From a virus: a DNA stretch of 40,309 bases. The notes beneath the pieces were generated by a model. It was not told the DNA's origin. It did not search any database and was given only the letters and a program-made list of their open reading frames with translations. Below, in pieces: positions 8,226 to 16,432 of this stretch. Numbering within the stretch: position 1 is the first letter of the stretch; every line of letters begins with the position of its first letter. Where the stretch lies: positions 1-40,309 of IMG/VR virus record IMGVR_UViG_3300046477_000426; one strand, written 5' to 3'. The translations under genes were made by a program, and so were the position numbers.

Positions 8226-8590
8226 GTTTGAGCGGGGGCGAGAAGGCACACAGGCTGCAGCAGGCGCTGGAGTATGGCGGCCCGACCCACAGGCTCGATG
8301 ACGTGGTGCGGATGCTGAAGGCAGGACAGGCGCAACTTTGGGAGAATGAAGGCGCGGTGATCGTTACCGAGATCAACGATTACCCGCTGCGGAAAGCTAT
8401 CCACTATTGGCTATTGGCCGGCGAGTTGCGCGATGTCCTGGCGCTTGAGCACGAAATCAACCCATGGGCGGTGGAGAATGGCTGCACCGTAGCGACGGCA
8501 TGTGGCCGGCGTGGCTGGGGCCGCGTCGCTGCCCCTACGGGCTGGAGGCCGTGGCTGCCTAACTTCTACAAGGATTTGCGCCATGGGTAG
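8222..8590 (+). CDS. Conserved ejection-module protein, possibly T7 gp13-like
   Basis: 122 aa. The core VIVTEINDYPLRKAIHYWLL, then AGELRDVLAL, and GCTVATACGRRGWGRVA resembles a short protein encoded just before the internal virion proteins in T7-like and SU10-like phages, sometimes annotated as a GNAT-like fold. The C-terminus ends in WLPNFYKDLRHG and overlaps the next gene by 8 bases. No catalytic residue of acetyltransferases is evident to me. A structural or assembly role is more likely than enzymatic activity. The identification rests on pattern memory and gene order. Confidence 0.6.
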   Translation: MSLSGGEKAHRLQQALEYGGPTHRLDDVVRMLKAGQAQLWENEGAVIVTEINDYPLRKAIHYWLLAGELRDVLALEHEINPWAVENGCTVATACGRRGWGRVAAPTGWRPWLPNFYKDLRHG

Positions 8591-9671
8591 TAAGGGCGGC
8601 AGCCAGCAAACGGCAAATAACGGCACCAGCAACACGTCCGGCTCATCCTCGACGCAACTCCCGTCATGGCTGACCGGCGCGGCACAGCAGGCTGTCGGCA
8701 CCGCACAGACGCTGTCGCAAGACCCCAACCTGTTCAATCCCTACCCAGGGCAACAAGTTGCCGACGTGTCGCCCGGCATCCAGGCCGGCTGGAACTACGG
8801 CACCAATGCCGACCCGACCGCTATGGCGCAGCAGATCGGCGGCACCACCGGCAACATCTACTCGGCCATCAGCGGCATGGCGCTGCCGCAGCAACAGCAG
8901 TATCTACAGGGCGGCCTGCAGCAGGCGCAGGGACTGCTCGGGGGGTGGGCGGGGCAGGGACCGGCCAGCGCGCAGGGCGTGGCGCAGGACGCCCAGTCGA
9001 TGATGTCGCCCTACATCCAATCGGTGATTGACCCGACCAGAGCATTGGGTCAGCAGGCACTGACCCAGAATTTGCAACAGGTGGGTGCCAACGCAAATCA
9101 GGCGGGTGCATTCGGTGGCTCGCGCCAGGGCGTCATGGAAGGCGTGGCGCAGTCGCAGGAGGCGCTCGGCGAAAGCAACATTCTCGGCAACCTGCTGAAC
9201 ACCGGCTACGGCCAGGCGCTGACCCAGGCGGGCAACCTCGCCAATACGCGGCAGCAGCTAGGTGCCACTGCGGCCGGCAATCTGGCGTCGATGTATGGCA
9301 ACGTCGGCAGCGCCATGGCCGGCTACGGGCAGGCCGACCTCACCAACGCGCTCAACGCAGGACAGGGCATTCCACAGCAGTATCTGCAGAACCTGCTCGG
9401 CATCGGTGCCGGGCAGCAGAGCCAGCAGCAGGCGCTGCTGAATAGCCAGATGGGCAACTACTACGCGCAGCAGCAGCAACCGATCCAAAATCTCGATCTA
9501 CTGCTCTCCGCCGTCACTGGCGTGCCCTACGGCACCACGGGCACGACCTCGGGCACGGGTGGCACCACCGGCACCACGACGGGCAGCACAAATCCCGGCG
9601 TCGGGAGCACAGTAGCGAGTGGTATCGGCACTGCGGCCGCCGTCGCCGGCACCATCGCGCTGATCGCATGA
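8583..9671 (+). CDS. Putative internal virion / DNA ejection protein
   Basis: 362 aa. The ATG at 8583 lies within the end of the previous gene, and upstream in-frame codons lack a ribosome site. The protein is extremely rich in Gln, Ala, Gly and Asn, with long amphipathic helices (QALTQNLQQVGANANQAGAF, then GGSRQGVMEGVAQSQ) and a hydrophobic C-terminus after a Thr/Gly tract (GIGTAAAVAGTIALIA), which may be a membrane-active tail. This composition and location are typical of podoviral ejection proteins such as T7 gp14, which forms the channel in the host envelope. No enzymatic domain seen. Confidence 0.68.
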   Translation: MGSKGGSQQTANNGTSNTSGSSSTQLPSWLTGAAQQAVGTAQTLSQDPNLFNPYPGQQVADVSPGIQAGWNYGTNADPTAMAQQIGGTTGNIYSAISGMALPQQQQYLQGGLQQAQGLLGGWAGQGPASAQGVAQDAQSMMSPYIQSVIDPTRALGQQALTQNLQQVGANANQAGAFGGSRQGVMEGVAQSQEALGESNILGNLLNTGYGQALTQAGNLANTRQQLGATAAGNLASMYGNVGSAMAGYGQADLTNALNAGQGIPQQYLQNLLGIGAGQQSQQQALLNSQMGNYYAQQQQPIQNLDLLLSAVTGVPYGTTGTTSGTGGTTGTTTGSTNPGVGSTVASGIGTAAAVAGTIALIA

Positions 9672-10315
9672 CGCAGCCCACCGCCCCCTTGGATACGCTC
9701 ATGGGCCTGCGCTTCAACGTGCTGCAGGGTGCCACGTTGGCGCTGACCGAGGCGGCCCACGTCAGCGCGCTGCTGGCGATGATGGAGCCTGAGCAGGACG
9801 CCACGGTACTGGATCTCGGCTGCGGCATCGGTGGCGTGGCGCAGTTGATGGGCGCCGAGCGGCCAGATCTGCGATTTGCGCTGGTCAACAGCGAGCCGCT
9901 GCAACTCGCGATGGCCGACCCGAAGCTGCTGCGGGTGCTGGCCGATTACCACCACGTCCCGCTGCCGGACGGCTACGCCTCAGGTGCCATGTTCCTCTAC
10001 TCGCTGTGCTACGGGCGTCTGCTCGATGCCCTGACTTCGGCGCACCGTCTCGTGCAGCCGGATGGCTGGCTGTTCGTGTACGACTTCGAGCGTCTTGGCG
10101 GTGACAACACGCTGATGGAGCAGCGGCTGGGTTGTCACGCCGTAAGCGTCGAGGAGACGCAGGCAGCAGCCGAGGCCGCCGGCTGGCGCATCGCATCCTG
10201 GGAGCGTCTTAAGCCGCATCCCGAGCGGTTCTCAATGGCCTGCGCTATCGTGCCCGATGGCGCCGCTATCTTCAGCCAGATTGCCCTGGTTGCCTGGCGC
10301 GCGGTGCGGCAATGA
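9668..10315 (+). CDS. SAM-dependent methyltransferase (class I)
   Basis: 215 aa. Motif I is VLDLGCGIGGVAQLM at about residues 47-61. An acidic residue follows at the end of strand 2 (LVNSEPLQLAM). The region PLPDGYASGAMFLYSLCYG corresponds to motif IV, and a C-terminal strand pair completes the Rossmann fold. It lacks the NPPY/SPPY motif of adenine-N6 DNA methylases, so a small-molecule, lipid or protein methyltransferase is more likely. It overlaps the ejection gene upstream and the PAPS-reductase-like gene downstream by 4 bases each, so the two enzymes are embedded in the virion operon as a cassette. Substrate unknown. Confidence 0.85.
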   Translation: MTQPTAPLDTLMGLRFNVLQGATLALTEAAHVSALLAMMEPEQDATVLDLGCGIGGVAQLMGAERPDLRFALVNSEPLQLAMADPKLLRVLADYHHVPLPDGYASGAMFLYSLCYGRLLDALTSAHRLVQPDGWLFVYDFERLGGDNTLMEQRLGCHAVSVEETQAAAEAAGWRIASWERLKPHPERFSMACAIVPDGAAIFSQIALVAWRAVRQ

Positions 10316-11046
10316 GGGAGCGGCTGGATCGACATGATAAGGTGGCGCTTGCGTTTTCCGGCGGAAAAGACTCCCTCGCGTGCGTCTATCTGCTCAAGGA
10401 CGACTGGGACCGTATTTGCATTTACCATGTCGATACCGGCGACGAGCTGCCGGAGATGCGCGACGCGGTAGCAGCCATCGAAGCCATGGTGCCGCATTTC
10501 GTCCGCGTGCAAACCAACGTCACCGACTGGATCACGCGCAACGGCGTGCCGACTGACCTGGTGCCGCACACAGCGCACTACCTCGGGCAGGCGATGGGCG
10601 AGGGCAGCACGCGACTGGCCTCACGCTACGATTGCTGCCGGGACAATCGCGCCGGCCCGCTGTTTGCCAGGATCGTGGCAGACGGCAACACGATGATGAT
10701 CAGCGGCATTCGACAGAATGACATGCGGATCATGCCATCGCATGACGGCGATGTGCTGGACGGCATCGAGGTGTTCTATCCGCTGGAGACGTGGAGCACC
10801 GCCGACGTGCTGGGGTACCTGGCGCGTGTTGGGGCGCCCCTGCCGGCGTTCTATCCGGAGCTGGAGCACGGCGTGGACTGCGCGGGCTGCAGTGCCTGGT
10901 GGTCGGAGAAACGTGGCGCGTGGCTGCGGCGGAAGCATCCGGAGATCTATCGGCGGTATCAGGCGCGGCTGCGGATGATCGAGCAGGAGATCAGCGAGCC
11001 GCTGCGGTTGCTGACCAGCGAGATAGCGACGGAGCATGTGCGATGA
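10312..11046 (+). CDS. PAPS-reductase-like adenine nucleotide alpha-hydrolase (PP-loop)
   Basis: 244 aa. The PP-loop SGGKDS is at residues 16-21, followed by IYHVDTGDELPE, and the FYPLETWSTADVLGYL region typical of phosphoadenylyl-sulfate reductase-like proteins. Candidate metal or redox cysteines are C108-C109 and C190-x2-C193, the latter followed by a basic region (EKRGAWLRRKHPEIYRRYQ). Family members reduce PAPS or activate sulfur for nucleic-acid thiolation (DndC-like). The lack of other dnd genes makes phosphorothioation unproven. The gene is coupled to the methyltransferase upstream. It may be an auxiliary sulfur-metabolism gene or a modification enzyme for phage nucleic acid. Confidence 0.85.
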   Translation: MRERLDRHDKVALAFSGGKDSLACVYLLKDDWDRICIYHVDTGDELPEMRDAVAAIEAMVPHFVRVQTNVTDWITRNGVPTDLVPHTAHYLGQAMGEGSTRLASRYDCCRDNRAGPLFARIVADGNTMMISGIRQNDMRIMPSHDGDVLDGIEVFYPLETWSTADVLGYLARVGAPLPAFYPELEHGVDCAGCSAWWSEKRGAWLRRKHPEIYRRYQARLRMIEQEISEPLRLLTSEIATEHVR

Positions 11047-11429
11047 GTGGTTACACGCCGCTTCCCGATGTGCTCGCCCAGTGGGGCAATGAAGAAATCC
11101 CTGTGGGCCAGGGCGGGTTCGTTGATAGCGGCTCGTTCGACACACCAAGCAGCGGTGGCATCGACGCTGCTGGTCTTGCCAAGGCGATGGAAGGGCTCAA
11201 GGCCGGTACCCCACAGCAGCCGGCGGCGTCAAACCTGCCGGCAGGCGCGTCAGCGGCATCGGGCGGGGCTTCCTCGGGCGCCTACAGTGGCAACCCGGCG
11301 GGCATGCACGGCCTCGTGCAGATGCTGATGGAGCGCGTGCAGGCGCTGCGAGCCGCATCCAATCCGGCCAATGCTAGGCCGGTCAATCTCCAGGGCGGTT
11401 CACGGCCTAGCGGCTTATTGGGGTTGTAA
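11043..11429 (+). CDS. Small Gly/Ala/Ser-rich virion-cluster protein
   Basis: 128 aa, started at the ATG overlapping the previous stop. Mostly disordered and small-residue-rich, with one amphipathic helix near the C-terminus (GMHGLVQMLMERVQALRAAS) and a Gly-Leu ending (GSRPSGLLGL). No family recognised. Lying between enzymes and the lysozyme-like ejection protein, it may be a minor internal virion protein. Confidence 0.6.
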   Translation: MSGYTPLPDVLAQWGNEEIPVGQGGFVDSGSFDTPSSGGIDAAGLAKAMEGLKAGTPQQPAASNLPAGASAASGGASSGAYSGNPAGMHGLVQMLMERVQALRAASNPANARPVNLQGGSRPSGLLGL

Positions 11430-11431
11430 CC

Positions 11432-13672
11432 ATGGCAGCACCTGACACCGAGACACAGGCCCCACCTGACTACTCTGGGGCATCGCCAGACCTGCTAGCG
11501 GCGCTGAAGAACCTAGGCGGCGGCGGTGCCCCGCTCGATTACGGCTCGCTTGCACAGCAACTCCTGCAACAGCCCACGCTGCCGCAACCCGACACCACGC
11601 CGGTCACCCGCGGCTTACTCTCGCGGCTCGGTGAGGCACTCGGTGGCGGCCAGGTCAGCGGCGTCATGTCGCCGGCACAGTCGGAGACGGCCGGGCTGCG
11701 CTCGCTGCGTGACTTCGGCACCAGCCTGATAGCGGGCTCTGGCTACTATCCCGGCAAGCCGGCGCTCGGTGCCTTCGCGGAGGGCTTCCAGGGCGCTGAG
11801 CGGAGCCAGCGGGGATCGGAGCAGCAGGCGGCTGCCACTCTCGCAGCGCAGCAGCAATACGCCGCCGGGCAGCAGGAGCAGTACCTCAAGCGGCTCAAGA
11901 CGGCGCTCCCGCTGCTGCAGATGGAGGCCGGTTCGAACATCCCAAATGCGCTGCTCAGCGCCAACACGCCGGCCGTGCCGGGAACAGCGGGCGGGGCCGG
12001 CAAGCCAGGAGGCGGTGGCATTGCTCTCGGCATGCGGCAGAACAATCCGCTGAACCTGACCTTTGCCGGGCAGCCAGGCGCGCAGCCAGGACAGGGCAAC
12101 CGGTTCGCCACGTTCTCCGATCTTCCGAGCGGCGTTGCGGCAACAGCGGATCAGCTCGCGCTCTACCAGACACAGCACGGCATCAACACGGTGCAGGACG
12201 CGGTCAAGCGCTGGGTCAGCGATCCGAAGGCCGATCTGACCAGCTACACGGCCGATGTCGCGAATGCCCTCGGCGTCAAGCCGACCGACAAGATCGATCT
12301 TACCGACCCCGCCGTGCAGCAGAAATTCATCCTCGCTGCCCAACCCCACGAGAGCGGCGGCGGTGGTGCGACGCTCAATCCGGCCGATGTCGCAAAGGGC
12401 GTGCAACTGGCGGCCGCCAACCGGGGCCAGACGGTGCAGGGGCCCCAGGCGCCCTATAAGGTAGCCACGGCAGGCGCGACCGTTCCTGGGCCTCCCAGCG
12501 GCTCTACGACGGCGCCCGCCGCAACGCCTCCACCCCCGGGCCAGACGCCGCCAGCGGCCTCCACAGCCCCACCCGCGCCGCCCACGTTTGCCGACTTCCA
12601 GGCAAAGAACCTGATCCCGACCACGCCAGAGGAGCAGACGACGCTCGATGGCCTGAGACGGGTGCAACAGCAAACGGCGACGGAGTTGCAGCGCGCGCCA
12701 CAGACTGGCGTCGATCGGGTCAAGGTCGTCCAGGCAGCCCGCGAGGCAGCCGACAATCTGGCCAACGCGACGCGCCAGATACAGGACGCCCACACCGCCC
12801 ATCAGGTGACGCTGTACAACGCTGACCAGCAGCGGCAGGCGCAGGCCGGCATCGAGACGCAGAGGATACAGGCGGCGGCAGCCGAGGCCGAGAGGCAGCG
12901 GCAGGCGGCTGAGCGGATCGAGAACATCAAGGCCGGCATCACGCAGCGCCAGAAACAGGCCGATGCGGACGTTGCGGCTGGCAGTAAACTCTCGGAGACG
13001 TACGACGCCAACGCAGCGCACGCCGGTGAAATCCACACCATGCTCGCGCAACTCGGACCTAACCTACAGAACCTGCCGCAAGGCTTTACCGCTCAACTCA
13101 TGGCGCAGCATCCAGGGTTGGTCACGACAATGGCCAACGCTGGCCTGGTTGATCCGAAGACGCGCGATGCCGTGCAACTTGTGACCGGCCTCAATAATTA
13201 TCTGTCAGTTGCACTGAGGCCGCTGCAATCCGGCTCGCTGCGCAATGTGGAGATGGAGAAGTTCCAAGCTGCGTTGCCTAACATGCTGCAATCGCCTGCC
13301 GGACAGCAGAAGGCATTGGCATTCCTACTGAACATGACCGACCGGGTGCAGAAAGAGGCCGACTACGTTCGTGGGCAATTCCATCGGCAGATACCAGATC
13401 CAACAAACCCAAACGCGACACTCCCGGCCTATAATCTGCCGCCGGATCTCTTCTCAAAGATGGACAAAGAGCTGGGCCCGGTGCTGCCTCATTATAGCGG
13501 TGGGGCGCCGACAGATGCGACGGCTGCCGATTATCAGAAGTATGTGCAGAGCCAGAAGCCAGGCATGCCATATTACGGCTACACGCGGGTGGTTCGTAAT
13601 GGACAGCCAGTACTCGATAAGAACGGACGGCAGGTTATGCGGGAGGAGCTGCAAGTGGCTCCGGAGGAGTAA
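11432..13672 (+). CDS. Large ejection protein with lysozyme-like (structural protein) domain
   Basis: 746 aa. Residues about 201-310 read MRQNNPLNLTFAGQPG, then NRFATFSDLPSGVAATADQL, YQTQHGINTVQDAVKRWVSD and DKIDLTDPAVQQKFILAAQP. This is the pattern of a virion-associated peptidoglycan-degrading domain also found in phage and plasmid structural proteins (the family starting R-x-N-N-P-x-N). The remainder consists of helical, Gln/Ala-rich sequence with a long coiled coil at about 440-540 (RIQAAAAEAERQRQAAERIE). It most likely bores through the cell wall during DNA entry, as T7 gp16 does. It is the only clear cell-wall enzyme in the window, so a second role in lysis cannot be excluded. Confidence 0.75.
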   Translation: MAAPDTETQAPPDYSGASPDLLAALKNLGGGGAPLDYGSLAQQLLQQPTLPQPDTTPVTRGLLSRLGEALGGGQVSGVMSPAQSETAGLRSLRDFGTSLIAGSGYYPGKPALGAFAEGFQGAERSQRGSEQQAAATLAAQQQYAAGQQEQYLKRLKTALPLLQMEAGSNIPNALLSANTPAVPGTAGGAGKPGGGGIALGMRQNNPLNLTFAGQPGAQPGQGNRFATFSDLPSGVAATADQLALYQTQHGINTVQDAVKRWVSDPKADLTSYTADVANALGVKPTDKIDLTDPAVQQKFILAAQPHESGGGGATLNPADVAKGVQLAAANRGQTVQGPQAPYKVATAGATVPGPPSGSTTAPAATPPPPGQTPPAASTAPPAPPTFADFQAKNLIPTTPEEQTTLDGLRRVQQQTATELQRAPQTGVDRVKVVQAAREAADNLANATRQIQDAHTAHQVTLYNADQQRQAQAGIETQRIQAAAAEAERQRQAAERIENIKAGITQRQKQADADVAAGSKLSETYDANAAHAGEIHTMLAQLGPNLQNLPQGFTAQLMAQHPGLVTTMANAGLVDPKTRDAVQLVTGLNNYLSVALRPLQSGSLRNVEMEKFQAALPNMLQSPAGQQKALAFLLNMTDRVQKEADYVRGQFHRQIPDPTNPNATLPAYNLPPDLFSKMDKELGPVLPHYSGGAPTDATAADYQKYVQSQKPGMPYYGYTRVVRNGQPVLDKNGRQVMREELQVAPEE

Positions 13673-13675
13673 GAG

Positions 13676-15481
13676 ATGGCAGCTTTCCCCGGCGCTCCTG
13701 ACGCTGCTCCAACTCTCAACGATGTTGTCCCCACCTCTGAAGCAGACGACGCAACGATGACGCCAACAGAAGCGTCGAAGGCAGCAGCCGACGCTCAGCG
13801 CGTGCGATCCTCGCAGCCAAACACCGTCGCTGATGTCACATCCACGACGGATGTGGCGCCGCCGCCTGGAATACTGAGCCGTGCATGGACCTCTCTAGCC
13901 TCCATCCCGAGTGAAATCGCCAATCCAACGCCTGCCACAGCCAGCGGGCCTCCTGGTGTCGGGAAGGAGTTCGGTGAAGGCTTCGTCCGCGGCATTCATG
14001 ACGTGGCAAGCCCACCGACCACATGGCTGCTGCGGCAGCTAGGCGTTGGTGACGCGGCAACCAAGCAGGCCGCAGAGCGTCAGCAGCAGTTCGAGCAGCA
14101 ATACGGCAACAGCCCCGTCGCCTCTGTTGGGCGCACCGTCGGCCAGACGGTTGCCACACTGCCGGCGACGAGCGGCGCTGGCGCCCTGGTGACGCGCGGC
14201 GCTGCCACCATTCCTGGCGTGGCCGGACGGGTCGTCCAGGCAGTAGCGGGATCGACGCCTGCCGAGGGCATTGTGGGGCGAACCGCCCAACTGGCCACAC
14301 AGGGCGCTGCGACGGGCGCAACGCAGGCAGGGCTAACATCATCGGCGTCAGATCAGCCGATCAGCGATCAGCTGCTGACAGGGGCGACAGTCGGTGGTGT
14401 CGCAGGCCCGGTGATCGGTGGCCTGACCAAGGCAGTCGACATGCTGCGCGGCTACGTCGGTGGCGTGCGGCCAGAGATCGCTGCCTTGGCCGACAAGGCG
14501 CGGCAACTCTACCGCGTGAATATCCCGGCGCCATCGATGCTGGACAACCCGACGCTGCGCATGATGGCGGACCAGACGGCAAAGTGGCCGTTCAGCGGGG
14601 CTGATGCAGCAGCGCTCGCCAGCCAGCGGCAAATCCAGGGTGCCATCGCCAACCAGATGGGCTCGGACGCCAATACATTCGGCCCCGCCACGATGAAAGC
14701 GGCCGCAGATAATCTCAGCCAGGGCTATAAAGACGCGCTGGCCAAGGTGCCGAACGTCGTTGGTGGTCAACCGCTGGTCGATGCGCTTTCTGATATTGGC
14801 ACCGACGCTTCCAAGTATACCGTGGGCGATGCGACAACTCATGTTGGGAGGGCCATTCGTGAGGTGGCCGACGCTTTTAAAAGCGGCCCGATTACTCCGG
14901 AGGCTTACCGGTCACTGACCGGCTCTGACGGCCCTTTGGCTAAGATTTCCAATGCGGCGCCATCGGCGGCGCAGGACTATCTCGGCAGGATCAGGGACGC
15001 GCTCAAGGATCGGCTGATTGCGTCATCGCCTCCGGGTGTGGCTGACGATCTGAACAAGCTCGACGCACAATGGCGCGCGATGAAAACCATCCAGCCGTTG
15101 GCCGCCAAATCGACGCTCGGGGATATATCGCCTGGTGGCCTGCAGCAGCAGGTGATCAATCAGTCCAATCGGTTCGATGGTTCGGTCAGCGGCAAAGCCT
15201 ACACAGGCGGCGGCGCACTCGGTGACCTGGGCGACATCGGCAAGCAGTTCTTCGGCGCGATCCCTGACAGTGGAACGGCTGCGAGGCTGCAGGCGATGGA
15301 CCCGGTAAAGGCTGCGATGATGGCCGTTCCTGGTGTAGCCAGTCGCCCCTTTCAATCATGGCTCCGCGGCCCAACGGTGTCTGGCCGGGTTATCGACACC
15401 AGCCTTGGCAGGCCAACGCCGGATATCGGGCGAGCGATACCGTATGGCTTGCTGGGTGCGATCGACGCTGCTCGTCAGTGA
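13676..15481 (+). CDS. Large internal virion / ejection protein
   Basis: 601 aa. Alternating disordered N-terminus, Ala/Gly-rich hydrophobic stretches at about 185-260 (ATQGAATGATQAGLTSSASD, VGGVAGPVIGGLTKAVDML) and a helical C-terminal region (YLGRIRDALKDRLIASSPPG). The hydrophobic glycine-zipper-like stretches resemble those of phage DNA-transfer proteins that insert in the cell membrane. It is the last gene of the rightward virion block and its stop converges by 7 bases with the leftward gene at 15475. No catalytic motif seen. Function inferred from composition and gene order. Confidence 0.65.
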   Translation: MAAFPGAPDAAPTLNDVVPTSEADDATMTPTEASKAAADAQRVRSSQPNTVADVTSTTDVAPPPGILSRAWTSLASIPSEIANPTPATASGPPGVGKEFGEGFVRGIHDVASPPTTWLLRQLGVGDAATKQAAERQQQFEQQYGNSPVASVGRTVGQTVATLPATSGAGALVTRGAATIPGVAGRVVQAVAGSTPAEGIVGRTAQLATQGAATGATQAGLTSSASDQPISDQLLTGATVGGVAGPVIGGLTKAVDMLRGYVGGVRPEIAALADKARQLYRVNIPAPSMLDNPTLRMMADQTAKWPFSGADAAALASQRQIQGAIANQMGSDANTFGPATMKAAADNLSQGYKDALAKVPNVVGGQPLVDALSDIGTDASKYTVGDATTHVGRAIREVADAFKSGPITPEAYRSLTGSDGPLAKISNAAPSAAQDYLGRIRDALKDRLIASSPPGVADDLNKLDAQWRAMKTIQPLAAKSTLGDISPGGLQQQVINQSNRFDGSVSGKAYTGGGALGDLGDIGKQFFGAIPDSGTAARLQAMDPVKAAMMAVPGVASRPFQSWLRGPTVSGRVIDTSLGRPTPDIGRAIPYGLLGAIDAARQ

Positions 15482-15687
15482 CGTGTGATGACGGCCACGG
15501 CTGACAGCACGGCTGGGATGGCCAGCAGGATGGTTGCCACAGTGGCGAGGGGGACGAGCACCGATGGGCGCAGCAGCCACGCCACGAGCCTGCACAGCCC
15601 CGCGATGCTGTAGACAGCCAGCACGAGCGCGACCCCGAATAGGCTCATGACGACGAAAGCGTTGATCAGGAAAAGGAGGATGCTCAC
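15475..15687 (-). CDS. Small two-membrane-segment protein, holin-like
   Basis: 70 aa from a GTG start. Two hydrophobic segments, at about residues 3-32 and 41-66, with a short basic turn (RLVAWLLRPS) and a charged C-terminus (TRH). Size and topology suit a class II holin, but it is the last gene of the leftward early operon, not of a lysis cassette, so an envelope or superinfection-exclusion role is equally possible. It converges with the rightward virion operon, overlapping the ejection gene by 7 bases. No clear ribosome site. Confidence 0.55.
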   Translation of the reverse strand: MSILLFLINAFVVMSLFGVALVLAVYSIAGLCRLVAWLLRPSVLVPLATVATILLAIPAVLSAVAVITRH

Positions 15688-15732
15688 ATCGATCCGATCA
15701 CAGTGGGTGAGGCGGCGCTCACAGCCGGCCGG

Positions 15733-16224
15733 TCAGCATAGCGGCGGCTTCGGGAGCGGCATCCAGTGTGTCGGCTGCGTTGCGCCGTTCGATTGCATCC
15801 ACTGCCCTCGCTTGAAATAATCGGTCCCCACCAAGGGGATGTAAGCGTTCGGCTTGCACCCTGGACGATGGACGATGATATCAGTCCCATCGCGCGGAGC
15901 GGTCTCAATCGGCTGCCAAGTTGGCTTTGCCGCATTGTAGTTGTTCCGGCACGCCTCGCGCATTTCCTCGCGGGTGTATTCGCGGACCTCGGTCGTATTG
16001 GGTTCACTGGCCATTGGTGACAACCCTATCAGTTTGCGGATGTCTTGGATTGCCGCCATGTAAGCTGCGGTCATGGCTAGCCCATGCTCATCGTCGCCGC
16101 ACCCCTCGCCTTTCAAGCTAAAGGCGAACGTCTCCAGAGCAACGCGCAGGGTCATTGATTGGCCTACCGTGAGAGGGCTGCCGTTGATCGTGACCGATGC
16201 CTCGGTGGTATTGGAGTCACTCAT
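15733..16224 (-). CDS. DUF551-like phage protein with fused N-terminal domain
   Basis: 163 aa. The ATG at 16224 overlaps the upstream stop (ATGA) and is preferred to one 12 bases upstream. The C-terminal half, WQPIETAPRDGTDIIV through TQPTHWMPLPKPP, is a DUF551-type domain common in phage early regions, function unknown. The N-terminal half (VTINGSPLTVGQSMTLRVAL) is a separate short domain also found alone in phages. The second half begins with its own Met followed by ASEPNTTE, echoing the protein's start SDSNTTE, so the gene looks like a fusion of two small genes. Leftward early operon. Confidence 0.7.
   Translation of the reverse strand: MSDSNTTEASVTINGSPLTVGQSMTLRVALETFAFSLKGEGCGDDEHGLAMTAAYMAAIQDIRKLIGLSPMASEPNTTEVREYTREEMREACRNNYNAAKPTWQPIETAPRDGTDIIVHRPGCKPNAYIPLVGTDYFKRGQWMQSNGATQPTHWMPLPKPPLC
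15987..16001 (-). repeat. NTTE-coding 15-bp repeat, copy 3 of 3
   Basis: CCTCGGTCGTATTGG (written on the + strand) recurs at 16200-16214 (one mismatch) and 16370-16384 (identical). On the - strand each copy encodes NTTE a few residues after a Met. Likely a recombination seam between short early genes. Confidence 0.6.
16200..16214 (-). repeat. NTTE-coding 15-bp repeat, copy 2 of 3
   Basis: CCTCGGTGGTATTGG, one base different from the copies at 15987-16001 and 16370-16384. It encodes NTTE on the - strand at the start of the DUF551-like gene. Confidence 0.6.
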
Positions 16225-16400
16225 GTTGGTTGCCATTGCTTCAGCGCGGCGGCGATCAGGTCGCGTTCCTCAACCGTCAGCGCGCGCCACGGGGGCGACA
16301 CGACACGCTCGTGCCCGCGTTCCCAGACCGGCAAATCGAACAGGTCGGCGATCAGCTTGTGACGGAGGGCCTCGGTCGTATTGGATACCGGGTCAGCCAT
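16221..16400 (-). CDS. Small early protein (59 aa), unknown
   Basis: 59 aa, with the ATG at 16400 preceded by a weak GAGG site. The sequence begins ADPVSNTTEALRHKLIADLF and ends in a helix LTVEERDLIAAALKQWQPT. No family recognised. Its N-terminal NTTE tag is shared with two places in the next gene. Lies between recT and the DUF551-like gene in the leftward operon, with an ATGA overlap into the latter. Confidence 0.6.
   Translation of the reverse strand: MADPVSNTTEALRHKLIADLFDLPVWERGHERVVSPPWRALTVEERDLIAAALKQWQPT
16370..16384 (-). repeat. NTTE-coding 15-bp repeat, copy 1 of 3
   Basis: CCTCGGTCGTATTGG, identical to the copy at 15987-16001. It encodes NTTE on the - strand near the start of the 59 aa gene. 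Confidence 0.6.
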
Positions 16401-16432
16401 TTGCAACCTCGTGCGTAGTGCGCCGAATATCG

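Noticed and set aside
11300-11335. Spacer 1 match to the GMHGLV segment of the small virion protein
   Set aside because: Ten or so bases agree, but the rest differ and no PAM-type flank fits.
11615-13051. A 478-codon - strand frame opposite the lysozyme-like ejection gene
   Set aside because: Low-complexity Arg/Leu-rich translation, antisense to a well-supported gene.
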